In this document: positions 56,189 through 64,000 of the stretch, one piece after another | Position numbering within the stretch: the first letter of the stretch is position 1 | How the letters are laid out: every line of letters starts with the position of its first letter | Source: Bradyrhizobium sp. AZCC 1610 | Lineage (GTDB): Bacteria; Pseudomonadota; Alphaproteobacteria; Rhizobiales; Xanthobacteraceae | Direction of reading: 5' to 3' | Assembly: GCF_036924515.1 (NCBI RefSeq) | Contig: NZ_JAZHRR010000001.1 | Coordinates: forward strand, 5,923,001 to 5,987,000 | Length of the DNA: 64,000 nucleotides | Translations under genes and position numbers: made by a program | The notes under the pieces: model-generated | The model's input: the letters and a program-made list of their open reading frames with translations, nothing else | Database searches by the model: none | What the model was told of the DNA's origin: nothing

Positions 56189-57201
56189 CCCCATTTCAAT
56201 ACGCACGCGCCAACGACGTCGCCGACGCCATCAGGCAGATCGCCACAGATCCTTCCGCGAAGTTCATTGCGGGCGGCACCAACCTGATCGACCTGATCAA
56301 ATACGATGTCGAGGAGCCCACTCGGCTGATCGATATTTCGCACCTCCCGCTCAGGAGCATCGAGCAAACCTCAACCGGCGGCGTTCTGATCGGAGCGATG
56401 GTGCCGAATACCGACCTCGCCTACCATCCGATGATAGAGGAACGCTATCCGCTGCTGGCACGCGCGATCATGTCCGGCGCGTCGCAGCAATTGCGCAACA
56501 TGGCCTCGACCGGCGGCAACCTCTTGCAACGGACGCGCTGCTTCTATTTCTACGACACGGCGACGCCGTGCAACAAACGCGAGCCCGGCAGCGGCTGCTC
56601 GGCGATCGACGGGGTCAACCGCATCAATGCGGTGCTCGGAACAAGCCAAGCCTGCATCGCCACGCATCCTTCCGACATGTGCGTTGCGCTCGCAGCGCTC
56701 GAAGCCACGGTGCATGTCGCCGGTCCCGCCGGGGCGCGCACCATCGCGTTTGCGGATTTCCATCGGTTGCCCGGCAACACCCCCCAGCGCGACACCAACC
56801 TCGAACCCGATGAGATCATCACGGCCATCGAGCTTCCGCCGAAGGGCTTTAGCGCGAACTATTCCTACCTGAAGATCCGCGATCGCCTGTCCTATGCGTT
56901 CGCACTGGTATCGGTGGCGGCAGCGCTCGAACTCGATGGCGACACGATCAAGGAAGCCCGCGTGGCGCTCGGCGGCGTTGCGCACAAACCATGGCGCAGT
57001 TCCGCGGCCGAAGCGGCCCTGCTCGGACAACGCCCCGACGCGGCCGCGTTTGCGCAAGCCGCGGATTGGCTGCTGCACGGCGCCAGAGGCTACGGACACA
57101 ACAACTTCAAGATTGGCCTTGCGCGGCGCGCCGTCGTGCGGACGCTCGGTCAGGCCGCGCGGGGGATGCCGCAGTCATTATCCGACAAGAAAATACGGTG
57201 A
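56185..57201 (+). CDS. paoB: Aldehyde oxidoreductase FAD subunit with extra Fe-S cluster (PaoB type)
   Basis: 338 residues. The FAD motifs are [13 protein letters not shown] and [14 protein letters not shown]. The insert [20 protein letters not shown] and [10 protein letters not shown] contribute four cysteines, the arrangement in E. coli PaoB, where they bind a [4Fe-4S] cluster. This separates it from plain xanthine dehydrogenase subunits. It is translationally coupled to the small subunit. Confidence 0.9.
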   Translation: MTPFQYARANDVADAIRQIATDPSAKFIAGGTNLIDLIKYDVEEPTRLIDISHLPLRSIEQTSTGGVLIGAMVPNTDLAYHPMIEERYPLLARAIMSGASQQLRNMASTGGNLLQRTRCFYFYDTATPCNKREPGSGCSAIDGVNRINAVLGTSQACIATHPSDMCVALAALEATVHVAGPAGARTIAFADFHRLPGNTPQRDTNLEPDEIITAIELPPKGFSANYSYLKIRDRLSYAFALVSVAAALELDGDTIKEARVALGGVAHKPWRSSAAEAALLGQRPDAAAFAQAADWLLHGARGYGHNNFKIGLARRAVVRTLGQAARGMPQSLSDKKIR

Positions 57202-57206
57202 GCGCC

Positions 57207-59414
57207 ATGGCAACCTATATCGGGTCAGCGACATCCCGCGTCGACGGCAGAGCCAAGGTCACCGGCGAAGCCAAATATGCCGGCGAGTTCAACGTCCCCG
57301 GCCTCGTTCATGGCTATGTCGTCGAGTCGGCTATCCCCAGGGGGCGGATCGTGCGCATCGACACCAGCGGAGCGCTGGAAGTTGACGGCGTGATCGACGT
57401 GCTCACCCATCGGAACCGGCCGCCAATGGCCGACAGGGACGACGCCTACAAGGACGACGTCGCGCCGGAGAAAGGTTCGCCCTATCGCCCGCTCTACAAC
57501 GACAGGATCCTTTTCACCGGACAGCCGGTCGCGCTGGTGCTGGCGGAGGATTGGGAAACCGCGCGCGTCGCCGCCTCAATGGTGAAAGTCGAGTACCAGA
57601 AGGAGCCGCACGTCACCGACTTGCACGCAGAGCGCAGCAGGGCGTTTGCCATCGACGCGCCGGAGAAGCCACGCGGCGATGCCGAAAAGGCATTCGCGTC
57701 CGCCGCCGTGCGTCACGCGGCTGAATATTTCATTCCGACCGAGCATCACAACCCGATGGAATTGTTTGCCTCGACCGCGATCTGGGAAGACGGCCGGCTC
57801 ACCGTCTACGACAAGACGCAAGGCGTGCAGAACGTGCAAAAATATCTTTGCGGCGTGTTCAAGATGAAGCCGGACGAGGTGCGCGTGATGTCGCCCCATA
57901 TGGGCGGCGGCTTCGGCGCCGGCCTGCGCCCGCAATACCAGGTCGTGCTGGCGGTGCTCGGGGCACGCGCGCTGAAGCGCCCGGTGCGCGTCATGCTGAC
58001 GAGAGCGCAGATGTATGCGCTCGGCTATCGGCCGGCGAGCATCGAACGACTTGCGCTCGGCGCGAGCAGCGGCGGCACGATCGAATCCATGCAGCATGAA
58101 ACCATCGCAGTGACCTCGCAGTTCGAGGAATTCGCGCGCAACGATACCGGCTGGGGCAACCTGCTTTACAAAAGTCCCAACGCGAAATTCGCGCACAAGC
58201 TCGTGAAGCTCGACCTGCCGACATCCTGCGACATGCGGGCGCCGGGTGCTGCGACCGGCGTCTATGCGCTGGAATGCGCGATGGACGAACTCGCCATCGC
58301 GCTCAACACCGATCCGGTGCAGTTGCGGCTGCAATGCTATTCCGAGCGCCATCAAGGCGAGGATGTCCCCTATACCAGCAAGCAGTTGCGCGAATGCTAC
58401 CGGCAGGGCGTCGCGGAGTTCGGCTGGAACAAGCGCAATCCCGAGCCGCGCTCGATGCGCGAGGGTAGCGAACTGGTCGGCTGGGGTATGGCCTCAGGCG
58501 TATGGGAAGCGCTGCAGATGCCCGCCACGGTCCGCATCGTGCTGACGGCCAACGGTCATGCGGAAGTGGCAACCGCGGCCTCCGATATCGGCACGGGGAC
58601 TTACACGATCATGGCGCAGGTCGCAGCCGACATGCTCGGCCTGCCGATCGACAGTATCAGCGTCAAGCTCGGCGACTCGACACTACCGCAATGTCCGCTG
58701 GAAGGCGGATCCTGGATCGCGTCCTCGGTCTGCAATGCCATCGCAAATACCGCCCACGCGGTTCGCGGCGACCTGTTGAAGCTTGCCAAGGGGGTGAAGG
58801 ATTCGCCGCTGGCGGGCGCCAGCGTGGACGAAGTCGCGCTGACAGACGGCAAGATCGTCAGCAAGCGCGATGCGAGCCGCGCGGTCCCGATCGCAAGCGC
58901 CATGCAAGCCGGCAACGCCGATCGCATCACGCGCGAAGAAACCAACAAGGTTGCCGAAGACAAGTCTCACGCGCGCAACGTCCACTCCGCCATCTTCGCC
59001 GAGGTCAAGGTGGACGAAGAGCTTGGCGTTATCCGCGTGACCCGCGTCGTCGACGCGGTCGCGGCCGGGCGCATCCTCAACCTTAAAACCGCCCATAGCC
59101 AGGTCATGGGCGGCGTGGTGTGGGGCATCGGGATGGCGCTGCACGAGGAAACATTGTTCGACCAGCGTTTCGGACGCATCATGAACGCCAACATCGCCGA
59201 GTACCACGTGCCTGTTAATGCCGACGTGCACGACATCAAGGTCATTTTCGTCGAGGAGCCGGACGAGACCATCAATCCGCTCGGCGTCAAGGGCCTCGGC
59301 GAAATCGGCATCGTCGGCGTGGCGGCGGCGATCGCCAACGCGGTCTATCATGCGACGGGAAAGCGCGTGCGCGACCTGCCGATCACGCTGGACAAGGTGG
59401 TTTCGTTTAATTGA
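57207..59414 (+). CDS. paoC: Aldehyde oxidoreductase molybdenum-binding subunit (PaoC type)
   Basis: 735 residues. The start of the fold is SRVDGRAKVTGEAKYAGEF, the molybdopterin segments include MGGGFGAGLRPQYQVVLAVL and RAPGAATGVYALECAMDELA, and the catalytic glutamate is in GVKGLGEIGIVG near the C-terminus. In PaoABC the enzyme oxidises aromatic aldehydes in the periplasm. The required insertion chaperone (PaoD/XdhC type) is not in the window. The ATG at 57207 is preferred; a GTG at 57198 would overlap the previous stop. Confidence 0.9.
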   Translation: MATYIGSATSRVDGRAKVTGEAKYAGEFNVPGLVHGYVVESAIPRGRIVRIDTSGALEVDGVIDVLTHRNRPPMADRDDAYKDDVAPEKGSPYRPLYNDRILFTGQPVALVLAEDWETARVAASMVKVEYQKEPHVTDLHAERSRAFAIDAPEKPRGDAEKAFASAAVRHAAEYFIPTEHHNPMELFASTAIWEDGRLTVYDKTQGVQNVQKYLCGVFKMKPDEVRVMSPHMGGGFGAGLRPQYQVVLAVLGARALKRPVRVMLTRAQMYALGYRPASIERLALGASSGGTIESMQHETIAVTSQFEEFARNDTGWGNLLYKSPNAKFAHKLVKLDLPTSCDMRAPGAATGVYALECAMDELAIALNTDPVQLRLQCYSERHQGEDVPYTSKQLRECYRQGVAEFGWNKRNPEPRSMREGSELVGWGMASGVWEALQMPATVRIVLTANGHAEVATAASDIGTGTYTIMAQVAADMLGLPIDSISVKLGDSTLPQCPLEGGSWIASSVCNAIANTAHAVRGDLLKLAKGVKDSPLAGASVDEVALTDGKIVSKRDASRAVPIASAMQAGNADRITREETNKVAEDKSHARNVHSAIFAEVKVDEELGVIRVTRVVDAVAAGRILNLKTAHSQVMGGVVWGIGMALHEETLFDQRFGRIMNANIAEYHVPVNADVHDIKVIFVEEPDETINPLGVKGLGEIGIVGVAAAIANAVYHATGKRVRDLPITLDKVVSFN

Positions 59415-59423
59415 CGACCCTCG

Positions 59424-60245
59424 TCAGGCCCAAAAGCCCGGCACGGCCGGCTCGAGCCTGCCGCCGGCCCGCACCGGCGCGATGCGCAGCGCAAGGCCGG
59501 TGGAATCATCGGTCTCGACCGCAACACCGCTGAGTGTCGCCACGCCCGCCGCCGGTTCGAAGCGGCCTGAGGGAATGCCGGTCGTGAAGCGCCGCAGCGG
59601 CTCCTCCTTCTGCATGCCGATGATGGAATCATAGTCGCCGGTCATGCCGGCGTCGGTCATGTAAGCGGTACCGCCGGTGAGAATCTGATGATCGGCGGTG
59701 GGCACATGGGTATGGGTGCCGACGACGAGGCTGGCGCGGCCGTCGCAGAAAAAGCCGATGCCTTGTTTTTCGCTCGACGCCTCGCCGTGGAAATCAACCA
59801 CGATCGCATCCGCCGCCTCGCGCAGCGGACAGGCTTCGAGTTCGCGGTTGAGCGTCGCGAAGGGATCGTCGAACGGTGTCATGAAGACGCGGCCGATGGC
59901 GTTGACGACCAGCGCACGCTTGCCGTTCTTGGTATCGACCAGGGCCGCGCCGCGGCCCGGCGTTCCCTTTGGATAATTGGCGGGGCGGATCAGCTTCGGC
60001 GCGCGCTCGATGAACACCAGCGCCTCGCGCTGATCCCAGGCGTGATTGCCGAGCGTGATGGCGTCGGCGCCGGCGTCGAGCAGTTCCTGATAGATTGTCT
60101 CTGTGATGCCGAAGCCGCCGGCGGAATTCTCGCCATTAACGACGACGAGATCGAGTTGCCAGTCTCTGACCATACCGGGCAGATGTTCTGAGATCGCGGT
60201 GCGCCCTGCCCGGCCGACCACGTCACCCACGAATAGAATACGCAA
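59424..60245 (-). CDS. YmdB-like phosphodiesterase (TIGR00282 family)
   Basis: 273 residues from a TTG start at 60245 with GGAG 7 bases upstream. RILFVGDVVGRAGR, VVNGENSAGGFG, LGNHAWDQ and VGTHTHVPTAD are the metallophosphoesterase residues of the TIGR00282 group; Bacillus YmdB hydrolyses cyclic nucleotides. It starts 3 bases after the stop of the 5-formyl-THF cyclo-ligase gene, the usual order. It converges with the paoC gene. Confidence 0.92.
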   Translation of the reverse strand: MRILFVGDVVGRAGRTAISEHLPGMVRDWQLDLVVVNGENSAGGFGITETIYQELLDAGADAITLGNHAWDQREALVFIERAPKLIRPANYPKGTPGRGAALVDTKNGKRALVVNAIGRVFMTPFDDPFATLNRELEACPLREAADAIVVDFHGEASSEKQGIGFFCDGRASLVVGTHTHVPTADHQILTGGTAYMTDAGMTGDYDSIIGMQKEEPLRRFTTGIPSGRFEPAAGVATLSGVAVETDDSTGLALRIAPVRAGGRLEPAVPGFWA

Positions 60246-60248
60246 AGT

Positions 60249-60824
60249 TCAGCTCCGGAAATCGAACACTTTCTTTTCCGTTAGCACATAATCCAGCGCC
60301 ACGTCGTGCGGCAGCGCAGGAACCGCTCTAATTTCCTGCACGGCAAATGCGGTGCCGACAGCGGTAATGACCTTCGCCTTGCGCAAGTGAGCGAGCGTAA
60401 AATCGTAATGTCCAGCACCATAGCCGATGCGATGGCCTTCGCGGTCGAACGCCGCCAGCGGAATCAACATGACATCGGGAATGAGTTCGGCGGCGGCTGG
60501 CGACGGCTCGAGGATACCGAGCGGCCCCATCATCAGCCGGTCGTCGGGCGACCACGCGCGAAACGCCAGCGATTTTCCGCGCGCCATCACCGCCGGCAGC
60601 GCCAGCTTCGCGCCTTGCTCGGCGAGCTTGCGCATCAAGGGCGCAGGATCGATCTCGCTGCGGATCGGCGAATAGCCTGACACGACCATGCCGGGCAGAA
60701 TCGCAAACGGCACGCCGTGCTTTGCCATGGCTTGCGCCGCGGCGGCGCGCTGCTCCTCGCTCAACGCATCGCGTTTCGCCAGCGCGGCGGTGCGGAGGTC
60801 GGCTTTCGACAGGGTTGCGGTCAT
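60249..60824 (-). CDS. fau: 5-formyltetrahydrofolate cyclo-ligase
   Basis: 191 residues. SKADLRTAALAKRDALSEEQ at the start, GYSPIRSEIDPAPLM in the middle, and the phosphate-binding GYGAGHYDFTLAHL motif near the C-terminus. It converts 5-formyl-THF to 5,10-methenyl-THF with ATP. The position next to 6S RNA and zapA is conserved from E. coli (ygfA-ssrS-zapA). Confidence 0.94.
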   Translation of the reverse strand: MTATLSKADLRTAALAKRDALSEEQRAAAAQAMAKHGVPFAILPGMVVSGYSPIRSEIDPAPLMRKLAEQGAKLALPAVMARGKSLAFRAWSPDDRLMMGPLGILEPSPAAAELIPDVMLIPLAAFDREGHRIGYGAGHYDFTLAHLRKAKVITAVGTAFAVQEIRAVPALPHDVALDYVLTEKKVFDFRS

Positions 60825-60874
60825 GCGGGGTCTTGTTCTGCCGTCATCAGCAAGCACAGGATTTCGACGCAATC

Positions 60875-60961
60875 GTAGCCCGGATGGAGCGCAGCGAAAT
60901 CCGGGGCCTTGTCGCAATCGAACAGCCTGTCCCGGATTGCGCTGCGCTCCATCCGGGCTAC
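60875..60961. repeat. Palindromic repeat, family R2, copy b
   Basis: GTAGCCCGGATGGAGCGCAG at the left is complementary to CTGCGCTCCATCCGGGCTAC at the right. It separates fau from the 6S RNA gene. Confidence 0.85.
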
Positions 60962-61030
60962 GCTGGGCACGCCGCATCAGACGGCAATGCACCGAAAAGC
61001 TTTGGAAACAAACTCACCGACAAAACAAAG

Positions 61031-61192
61031 TGCGAAGCCGCGTACGCCGTTGAAGCACTCGATCCCGGAGTTCCCTACGAAAGTAGGTGGGCACCATATG
61101 TCCGGATCCACGGACCCGGCCAGGGACAGTTCCCTAAAGGATCGATAAGGCCCCGGGGATATATGGCTCCTGACGCACGACGCAGCTTCGCG
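61031..61192 (-). ncRNA. ssrS: 6S RNA
   Basis: On the minus strand the RNA would start near 61192. A closing stem joins GCGAAGC (61185-61191, reverse complement) with GCTTCGC (61032-61038) and continues through GCGT/ACGC. The middle is a purine-rich open bulge flanked by GGGAACT segments, as in known 6S RNAs. The gene lies between zapA and fau, the conserved address of ssrS. Length about 162 bases fits. 6S RNA binds RNA polymerase holoenzyme in stationary phase. Confidence 0.87.
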
Positions 61193-61243
61193 AGGCACAA
61201 TGTAAGCACTACTGGCTCGATCCGCCAGCGCTAACGCAGCACT

Positions 61244-61627
61244 TCACCCGATCGCGACGCCGCTGCCGATGGTGCGGTTCAGCATCTGCGTGGTCTTTTC
61301 GATGCGGTCGGCCGCCGCGTTGAGCGCGTTGGCGACAGCGACCTGGGTGGCCTTGGCGCGGTCGGCGGCGGCGACGCGCACGTTGCGCAGGGTTTCGAGT
61401 TCGCCCTCGAGCGCACGGATGCGCGCGTTGGCATCGAGCAGTTCATCGCACACCGTGAGCGCGGCCATCACCGTAAGGCGCGCATCGCCGATCTCGCCGA
61501 ACTTGCCGCGCAACTCGCCGACCCGCGTTTCCAGGTTCTCGGCGAGCTTCAGGAGCCGTACTTCCTGCCCTTCCTCGCAGGCCATGCGGTACTGCCGGCC
61601 GTTGATGGTGACGTTGATGTGGCTCAT
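61244..61627 (-). CDS. zapA: Cell division protein ZapA
   Basis: 127 residues. The ZapA core is HINVTINGRQYRMACEEGQE with AENLETRVGELRGKFGEIGD and a long C-terminal coiled-coil. It bundles FtsZ filaments at the division site. The ATG at 61627 overlaps the stop of the DUF4164 gene as ATGA. The 6S RNA gene is 52 bases downstream. Confidence 0.93.
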   Translation of the reverse strand: MSHINVTINGRQYRMACEEGQEVRLLKLAENLETRVGELRGKFGEIGDARLTVMAALTVCDELLDANARIRALEGELETLRNVRVAAADRAKATQVAVANALNAAADRIEKTTQMLNRTIGSGVAIG

Positions 61628-61944
61628 TCGCCCTCTCCGGCATCGAGCACCGCACGGATGGTGCCGATCGCGACGTCCAGTTTTTCGGCGATCTCGCGGT
61701 TGGTGCGCTCCAGCCGCCGCGTCTTCACCAGCGAGCCGTCGAGTTCGTCGGCGAGCCGCGAGCGATCGGCGCCAAGCGCCTGGATCCGGCTCGCCAGTTC
61801 GTTCTCGTCGCGATCAGCATCGCGCCGCCGCTCGGCCGCGGCCTCGAGCGCATCGAGCGCCATCATCAGGCGCCGCGTGGCGGCGTCGATGTCGGCATAG
61901 ACCGGCTCGGCATTGCCGGCCCCGTTGGTGTGACGATCGCTCAT
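61624..61944 (-). CDS. DUF4164-like coiled-coil protein coupled to zapA
   Basis: 106 residues from the ATG at 61944. After a short polar start the protein is almost entirely helical and charged (TRRLMMALDALEAAAERRRD, ENELASRIQALGADRSRLAD). This fits DUF4164, small coiled-coil proteins next to zapA in Rhizobiales, probably part of the divisome or its regulation. No experimental role is known to me. Confidence 0.82.
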   Translation of the reverse strand: MSDRHTNGAGNAEPVYADIDAATRRLMMALDALEAAAERRRDADRDENELASRIQALGADRSRLADELDGSLVKTRRLERTNREIAEKLDVAIGTIRAVLDAGEGE

Positions 61945-62230
61945 GGGAGGCAGCGCGCACCTTCGCGTAGGCCCGCCGCACGGCAGCAAAATCCGCGGTT
62001 CGGCAAGCGGTTAGAGCACGAAATTTACGTGGCAAGCGAGCCGAGTGCAACGCCGACGCGAAGCTATGCACTGCTAAGCAACTTTTCGGACCGGAAGGGC
62101 GTTTCCTCGCCTTGGACTCACGGGTATTGAGGTGCTATCCACCCCCGACTTTCCCTTATGCCACGCCCGTATTGCGGCCTCGCCCGGTACGCCCCACAAC
62201 CAAGCACCTCATTTCAGGCGGATTTTCATC

Positions 62231-64000
62231 ATGACGCAGGTCGATCATACCCGTATGGCCAATGCGATTCGCGGGCTTGCCATGGATGCCGTCGAAAAGG
62301 CGAAATCCGGCCATCCCGGCTTGCCGATGGGCACCGCCGACATTGCGACCGTGCTGTTCACACAGTTCCTCAAATTCGATGTGACGGCTCCGACCTGGCC
62401 GGACCGCGACCGCTTCGTGCTCTCGGCCGGACACGGCTCGATGCTGCTCTATGCCTTGCTGTACCTCACCGGCAACAAGGACATGACGCTCGACCAGATC
62501 AGGAATTTCCGTCAGCTCGGTTCCAAGACGCCGGGGCACCCGGAAAACTTCGAGACCAGCGGCGTCGAGACCACCACCGGCCCGCTCGGCCAGGGCATCG
62601 CCACCTCGGTCGGCATGGCGCTGGCGGAAAAGATGCTGGCCGCGGAGTTCGGCAAGAAGGTGGTTGGGCATCACACTTACGTGCTCGCCTCCGACGGCGA
62701 CCTGATGGAAGGCGTGTCGCAGGAAGCGATCGCGATGGCCGGGCACTGGAAGCTGAACAAGCTGATCGTGCTGTATGACGACAACGGCATCTCGATCGAC
62801 GGCCCGACCTCGCTCGCCGATTCGGTCGACCAGGTGAAGCGATTCAAGTCCGCCGGCTGGGCGGCCGAGCTGATCGACGGCCATGACCCGAAGGCGATCG
62901 CAGCGGCCCTCACCCGCGCGCAAAAATCCAGCAAGCCGTCGCTGATCGCCTGCAAGACCACCATCGGCTACGGCGCACCGACGCGCGCCGGCACGGCGAA
63001 GGCCCATGGCGAGGCGCTCGGCGCCGAAGAGCTCAAGGGCGCCAAGGAAAAACTCGGCATCTCGCTCGAAGCCTTCTCGGTGCCGGACGACGTGCTGACG
63101 GCCTGGCGTGCGGCCGGCAGCCGCGGCGCTGCCGCGCGCGAGGAATGGGAAGCCCGCTTCGCTGAACTCGGCAGCCGCAAGCGCGCGGAGTTCGAGCGGC
63201 GGATGCGGCACGAGCGGCCGGCTTCGCTGGCAAAGGCGCTGCGCGCGCACAAGAAGGCGCTGTTGGAATCGCCGCAGAACGTCGCCACGCGGAAATCGTC
63301 CGAGTCCGCGATCGAGGCGATAGCAGCCGCGATGCCGATGGAATTCCTCGCCGGCTCCGCCGATCTCACCGGCTCCAACAACAACAGGGCGAAGTCGGCA
63401 GTGGCGTTTTCGGCCAAGACGCCGAAGGGCCGCTTCATCCATTACGGCGTCCGCGAGCACGGCATGGCGGCGGCCATGAACGGCATCTTCCTGCATGGCG
63501 GTTTTGCGCCGAACGGCGCGACCTTCCTGGTGTTCACGGACTACGCGCGGCCGGCGATGCGGCTGGCCGCGCTGATGGGCAACGGCGTCGTCTACGTGAT
63601 GACCCATGATTCGATCGGGCTCGGTGAGGACGGACCGACGCATCAGCCGGTCGAACACCTCGCCGCGCTGCGTGCGATTCCCAACATGCGCGTATTCCGG
63701 CCCTGCGACGCCGTCGAGGTAGCGGAATGCTGGGAACTGGCGCTGAACCGTGTCGACGGCCCGACGGTGCTGGCACTGACCCGCCAGAACCTGCCGCAGC
63801 TCCGCACCTCAGCGCCCAACGACAATCCTTGCGCGCATGGCGCCTATGAGCTGGTCGTCGCACAGGGCGATGCCAAGGTGTCGCTGTTCGCCTCGGGCTC
63901 CGAGGTCGAGATCGCGGTGGCCGCTCAGAAGCAACTGACTGAGCGCGGCATCGCGTCGCGGGTGGTCTCGGTGCCCTCGCTCGAACTGCTGCTGGCGCAG
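62231..64000 (+). CDS. tkt: Transketolase (5' part, runs off the right edge)
   Basis: 590 residues are visible of about 660. The start [20 protein letters not shown] is followed by SGHPGLPMG, the TPP/Mg motif [13 protein letters not shown] with [10 protein letters not shown], and the Pyr domain with [13 protein letters not shown] and [20 protein letters not shown]. It transfers two-carbon ketol units in the pentose phosphate and Calvin cycles. The 286-base gap to the divergent zapA side probably contains its promoter. Confidence 0.96.
   Translation, partial: MTQVDHTRMANAIRGLAMDAVEKAKSGHPGLPMGTADIATVLFTQFLKFDVTAPTWPDRDRFVLSAGHGSMLLYALLYLTGNKDMTLDQIRNFRQLGSKTPGHPENFETSGVETTTGPLGQGIATSVGMALAEKMLAAEFGKKVVGHHTYVLASDGDLMEGVSQEAIAMAGHWKLNKLIVLYDDNGISIDGPTSLADSVDQVKRFKSAGWAAELIDGHDPKAIAAALTRAQKSSKPSLIACKTTIGYGAPTRAGTAKAHGEALGAEELKGAKEKLGISLEAFSVPDDVLTAWRAAGSRGAAAREEWEARFAELGSRKRAEFERRMRHERPASLAKALRAHKKALLESPQNVATRKSSESAIEAIAAAMPMEFLAGSADLTGSNNNRAKSAVAFSAKTPKGRFIHYGVREHGMAAAMNGIFLHGGFAPNGATFLVFTDYARPAMRLAALMGNGVVYVMTHDSIGLGEDGPTHQPVEHLAALRAIPNMRVFRPCDAVEVAECWELALNRVDGPTVLALTRQNLPQLRTSAPNDNPCAHGAYELVVAQGDAKVSLFASGSEVEIAVAAQKQLTERGIASRVVSVPSLELLLAQ

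Noticed and set aside
62156..63658. 500-codon frame antisense to transketolase
   Set aside because: Composition shadow of a strongly biased gene.

Overview
The window looks like chromosome of a Bradyrhizobium-type alphaproteobacterium (Rhizobiales, Nitrobacteraceae). The support is high G+C, the gene order ruvC-ruvA-ruvB-ybgC-tolQRAB-pal-cpoB-tilS-ftsH, a propionate block led by an ScfR/PccR-type regulator, the zapA-6S RNA-fau neighbourhood, and several families of short palindromic repeats typical of that group. This is inferred from protein content; no species is claimed. There is no phage, integrase, transposase, CRISPR array or tRNA gene that I can recognise.

Layout. 1-4480: a divergent propionate (methylcitrate) block, with a partial ScfR-like regulator facing a thioesterase-prpD-prpC-prpB operon across an intergenic region rich in TTTGCAAA-type half-sites. 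4600-7520: a cobalamin riboswitch upstream of metE, then a small unknown gene. 7677-8867: a branched-chain amino-acid type binding protein. 9055-22362: the ftsH, tilS, cpoB, pal, tolB, tolA, tolR, tolQ block on the minus strand, interrupted by an alpha/beta hydrolase and by a FeeM-like acyltransferase plus a GGDEF-EAL protein. 22363-47460: about 25 kb of accessory and stress genes separating tolQ from ybgC. 47463-53476: ybgC (coupled to a 50-codon antitoxin-like gene), a Tat-exported phosphoesterase, ruvB, a deaminase gene, a membrane protein, ruvA, ruvC and yebC. 53679-59414: a PilZ-containing chemoreceptor-like protein and a PaoABC-type molybdenum aldehyde oxidoreductase operon. 59424-64000: a YmdB-like phosphodiesterase, fau (5-formyl-THF cyclo-ligase), 6S RNA, zapA, a coiled-coil gene, and the start of transketolase, which runs off the right edge.

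The main discovery candidate is in the 25-kb accessory block. A sigma factor with a long C-terminal TPR-like extension (ECF42 type) is coupled to a DGPF/YCII gene at 41.0-42.7 kb. Five transcription units of this block carry the same promoter-like signal, TGTCGG-N17-CGTC, 28 to 61 bases before their start codons: the YCII-sigma operon itself, a three-gene YCII operon, a beta-lactamase-like serine hydrolase, a DoxX-SRPBCC pair and a glyoxalase-fold gene. I read this as an autoregulated ECF42 regulon dispersed over about 13 kb.

Other notable points are a fused scar of ruvB start and ruvA end between the genes inserted at the ruvA/ruvB junction, several clear repressor operators (two TetR systems, one HxlR pair), a His-rich loop in MetE under B12 control, a Tat-type signal on TolB, and a set of palindromic repeats, three of which sit exactly between convergent genes.
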